A stretch of DNA of 64,000 nt, from positions 420,001 through 484,000 of the forward strand of contig NZ_LS483388.1 in the NCBI RefSeq assembly GCF_900475415.1. The letters run 5' to 3'. Shown here one piece after another: positions 62,230-64,000 of this stretch. This DNA is from Streptococcus porcinus (lineage in GTDB: Bacteria > Bacillota > Bacilli > Lactobacillales > Streptococcaceae). The notes under the pieces are model-generated. The model saw only the letters and a list, made by a program, of their open reading frames with translations. It made no database searches and was not told the origin of the DNA. Position 1 is the stretch's first letter. Each line of letters starts with the position of its first letter. The translations under genes and the position numbers were made by a program.

Positions 62230-62439
62230 ATGTCAGAATCAACCTCAATCTGTCTGTCAGATGACTTAAACCAACAATTGAACTTTTGGACAAGCGCATA
62301 TCATATCAGTAAGTCAGAGTTTATTAATCAGATTATTAGGGAAAAACTAGATTCACTCTATGCAATTCAAGAAGCTAATTTAGCTATGCGAGACTGGATT
62401 AAAGAACATCAGAATTCGTATTTTAGCCCGATAAAATGA
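62230..62439 (+). CDS. Ribbon-helix-helix protein, orphan antitoxin-like
   Basis: 69 residues, CopG/Arc-type fold: strand STSICLSDDLNQQLNFW, then two helices (KSEFINQIIREKLDSLYAI) and an acidic tail, as in RelB/DUF6290-type antitoxins. AAAGGAG precedes the ATG at 62230 (a longer frame opens at 62152). An overlapping ATGA begins a 15-codon frame that stops; no toxin can be read downstream, so it is either an orphan regulator or the survivor of a decayed toxin-antitoxin pair. Confidence 0.65.
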   Translation: MSESTSICLSDDLNQQLNFWTSAYHISKSEFINQIIREKLDSLYAIQEANLAMRDWIKEHQNSYFSPIK

Positions 62440-62649
62440 AACATGTGGACAAATCTAAAAGATTGGTAACAACGGATTTCTAATGGAGAAGTCTTATATG
62501 CTAAAAGGTAAGTATTAAAAGGAAGAGTTTGAAAAAAGCCCTAAAGTTACTTGTATAATGTTCTAGCTTGCCCGAAGTTTAGCTTCATTTCTGCCAATTT
62601 TTCCCCTTCGTGTTATAATAGTTTTATAATATAGGAATGGGGATTTGAA

Positions 62650-63609
62650 ATGGCGATAGTGAGGTATGGTGTGGTGTCTACGGCTCAAGTAGCGCCAAGA
62701 TTTATTGAAGGTGTCCGATTGGCTGGAAATGGTGAAATAGGTGCTGTTTCTAGTCGCTCTCTTGAAAAAGCACGGACTTTTGCGGCACAGTATCATATTC
62801 CTAAAGCTTACGGTAGTCTTTCTGGAATGCTTGCAGATCCAGACATTGATATCATTTATGTCCCTACAATTAATAAAGATCACTATAATTGTGCAAAAAA
62901 AGCCCTACAGGCTGGGAAACATGTGTTAGTAGAAAAGCCCTTTACCCTTACATATGCAGAAGCTCGAGAGCTTTTTAATTTGGCATATCGTAAGAAGCTT
63001 TTCTTAATGGAGGCTCAAAAATCAGTTTTTATTCCTCTCACGGATATAATCAAAAAGACCATTCAATCTGGGGAACTAGGAGACATTCTTTCTGTTAGCT
63101 CAACCACTGCTTATCCCAATATAGACCATATTACTTGGTTTACGGATTTAGAAGCAGGTGGAGGCACAGCTCATTTTATGGCGCCATATGCTTTTTCATA
63201 CCTTCAGTATCTTTTTGACTGTCCTATTGAAAAGGCAGGTGGTATAGCCAACTTTCCAGAAGGGATGAGTGATAGTCAGTCTAAGATTCTCTTGCAAATG
63301 GGAAATGGTGTCATGGTTGATATTTTTCTAACGACCAAGCTTAAGTTGAAACATAAAATGACGATCCGAGGAACCAAAGGGACATTAGAGATTCCTAGTT
63401 TTTGGAAATCAACAATGGCGACGCTGACCTACGAAGATGGTAGTCGCAGATTATTAGAAGCTCCCATGGATAGTGATTTTGCTTCTGAAGCTTATCACGT
63501 TAGTCAAATGATTCAAGAAGGTGCAACAACGAGTCCAATTATGAAACCACAGATTACTCTTCTCACCATTAAAATTATCGAGGAACTTTATAAATCTTGG
63601 GGAAAATAA
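62650..63609 (+). CDS. Gfo/Idh/MocA-family oxidoreductase
   Basis: 319 residues. N-terminal Rossmann domain ([17 protein letters not shown]), [10 protein letters not shown], and the family signature VEKPFTLT with the catalytic Lys; C-terminal alpha/beta substrate domain. Oxidises or reduces sugars, inositols or related compounds with NAD(P). Single gene with a promoter-like TATAAT region (about 62615-62635) and its own terminator. Substrate unknown. Confidence 0.9.
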   Translation: MAIVRYGVVSTAQVAPRFIEGVRLAGNGEIGAVSSRSLEKARTFAAQYHIPKAYGSLSGMLADPDIDIIYVPTINKDHYNCAKKALQAGKHVLVEKPFTLTYAEARELFNLAYRKKLFLMEAQKSVFIPLTDIIKKTIQSGELGDILSVSSTTAYPNIDHITWFTDLEAGGGTAHFMAPYAFSYLQYLFDCPIEKAGGIANFPEGMSDSQSKILLQMGNGVMVDIFLTTKLKLKHKMTIRGTKGTLEIPSFWKSTMATLTYEDGSRRLLEAPMDSDFASEAYHVSQMIQEGATTSPIMKPQITLLTIKIIEELYKSWGK

Positions 63610-63632
63610 AAGGTACAAGTAGTGCCTTTTTT
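63608..63632 (+). terminator. Oxidoreductase terminator
   Basis: AAAAGGTAC and GTGCCTTTT with TTT following. Confidence 0.7.
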
Positions 63633-63679
63633 GGTTAGTAATATAGTAAGGCATAAAAAAGTCTGGAAGGAGTAGAGTT

Positions 63680-64000
63680 ATGTCCGCTGAAATAAAGACG
63701 CAGGAGTTACTTAGAATTATCAATGTGGATCATTTATCTTCAGACGATAAACGGTTGTTAATGAGTTTAGGTGAGCTGGGCCATGATGTTTTAGATTACG
63801 CTCAAGATAGCAATGAGACAGCTTTTGTCAAAGAACAAGATGGATGGTTCGTTTTAGTGTATCAGCTATTGGAAGATAAGATTGTATCCCTAAAGGATGG
63901 CAATGTTCCTCGGATTATGCCCATGACTTTTCTTGTCAGTAATCAGTCATTATTAATTTTTGAAACAGATGAAACGGCCCAACTATTGGCTAAGGTTATA
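63680..64000 (+). CDS. Unknown protein, 3' end cut by the window
   Basis: 107 codons open to the window edge. The ATG at 63680 has GGAAGGAG upstream. The protein starts MSAEIKTQELLRIINVDHL and continues with an all-cytosolic mix of short helices and strands (DGWFVLVYQLLEDKIVSLKD, RIMPMTFLVSNQSLLIFETD). No family recognised. The C-terminal part lies outside the window. Confidence 0.65.
   Translation, partial: MSAEIKTQELLRIINVDHLSSDDKRLLMSLGELGHDVLDYAQDSNETAFVKEQDGWFVLVYQLLEDKIVSLKDGNVPRIMPMTFLVSNQSLLIFETDETAQLLAKVI

Overview
The window is chromosomal DNA of a low-GC Gram-positive coccus, almost certainly a pyogenic-group Streptococcus. Supporting signs are streptococcal families (DUF960, DUF1912, RecX next to an RlmD-type methyltransferase, a RofA/Nra-type regulator), sortase-anchored surface proteins, extended -10 promoters and strong SD sequences. 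One surface protein ends in an LPxxxD-type anchor instead of LPxTG. I recall that variant from Streptococcus uberis, so S. uberis or a close relative is my best guess. It is an inference, not proof.

Layout. 1-3.2 kb: housekeeping genes (DUF960, DUF402, recX, divergent rlmD). 3.5-11.8 kb: a surface-protein locus with an anchored M14 carboxypeptidase under an apparent CcpA site, a RofA-like regulator, and divergently an anchored adhesin with about eight 37-residue repeats resembling fibronectin-binding repeats. 12-13 kb: a tandem ABM-domain protein. 13.2-23.5 kb: a LysR-controlled quinate/shikimate locus (TIM-barrel enzyme, SDR, two MFS transporters, AroE, AroD and a three-domain OYE/FMN-bind/FAD reductase). 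Its two promoters carry the same motif at the same distance from the -35 box. 23.8-31.5 kb: DedA, a YbaK-type deacylase, an HExxH lipoprotein, a membrane glycerophosphodiesterase, a small membrane protein, a decayed gene, tRNA-Thr and an MBL-fold protein. 31.5-38.1 kb: MATE/MarR pair, DUF1912, a valine T-box, a GNAT, a P-loop kinase-like protein and valS, followed by a duplicated structured repeat of about 171 bp.

38.7-55.5 kb is the accessory part. It holds an AT-rich orphan membrane protein and a DUF4143-type ATPase flanked on both sides by paired palindromes. Next is an uncharacterised six-gene biosynthetic operon (ATP-grasp, GNAT-like, NAD epimerase, MBL hydrolase, F390-synthetase-like adenylating enzyme, KASIII). 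A defence-like insertion follows: an intact PHP-domain/SMC-like ATPase plus the wreck of cytosine-5 methyltransferase genes, ending in a second, diverged copy of the KASIII 3' end. Then come a YcxB-like pseudogene broken by one stop codon, and a PLD/helicase/DUF3427 protein convergent with a NUDIX hydrolase.

55.6-62 kb: a YesM/YesN-type two-component system followed by a binding-protein ABC transporter, an arrangement like hexose-phosphate sensing and uptake (Hpt/Afu). 62.2-64 kb: an orphan ribbon-helix-helix protein, a Gfo/Idh/MocA oxidoreductase and the start of an unknown gene cut by the window edge. No CRISPR array, insertion sequence, integrase or rRNA was seen.
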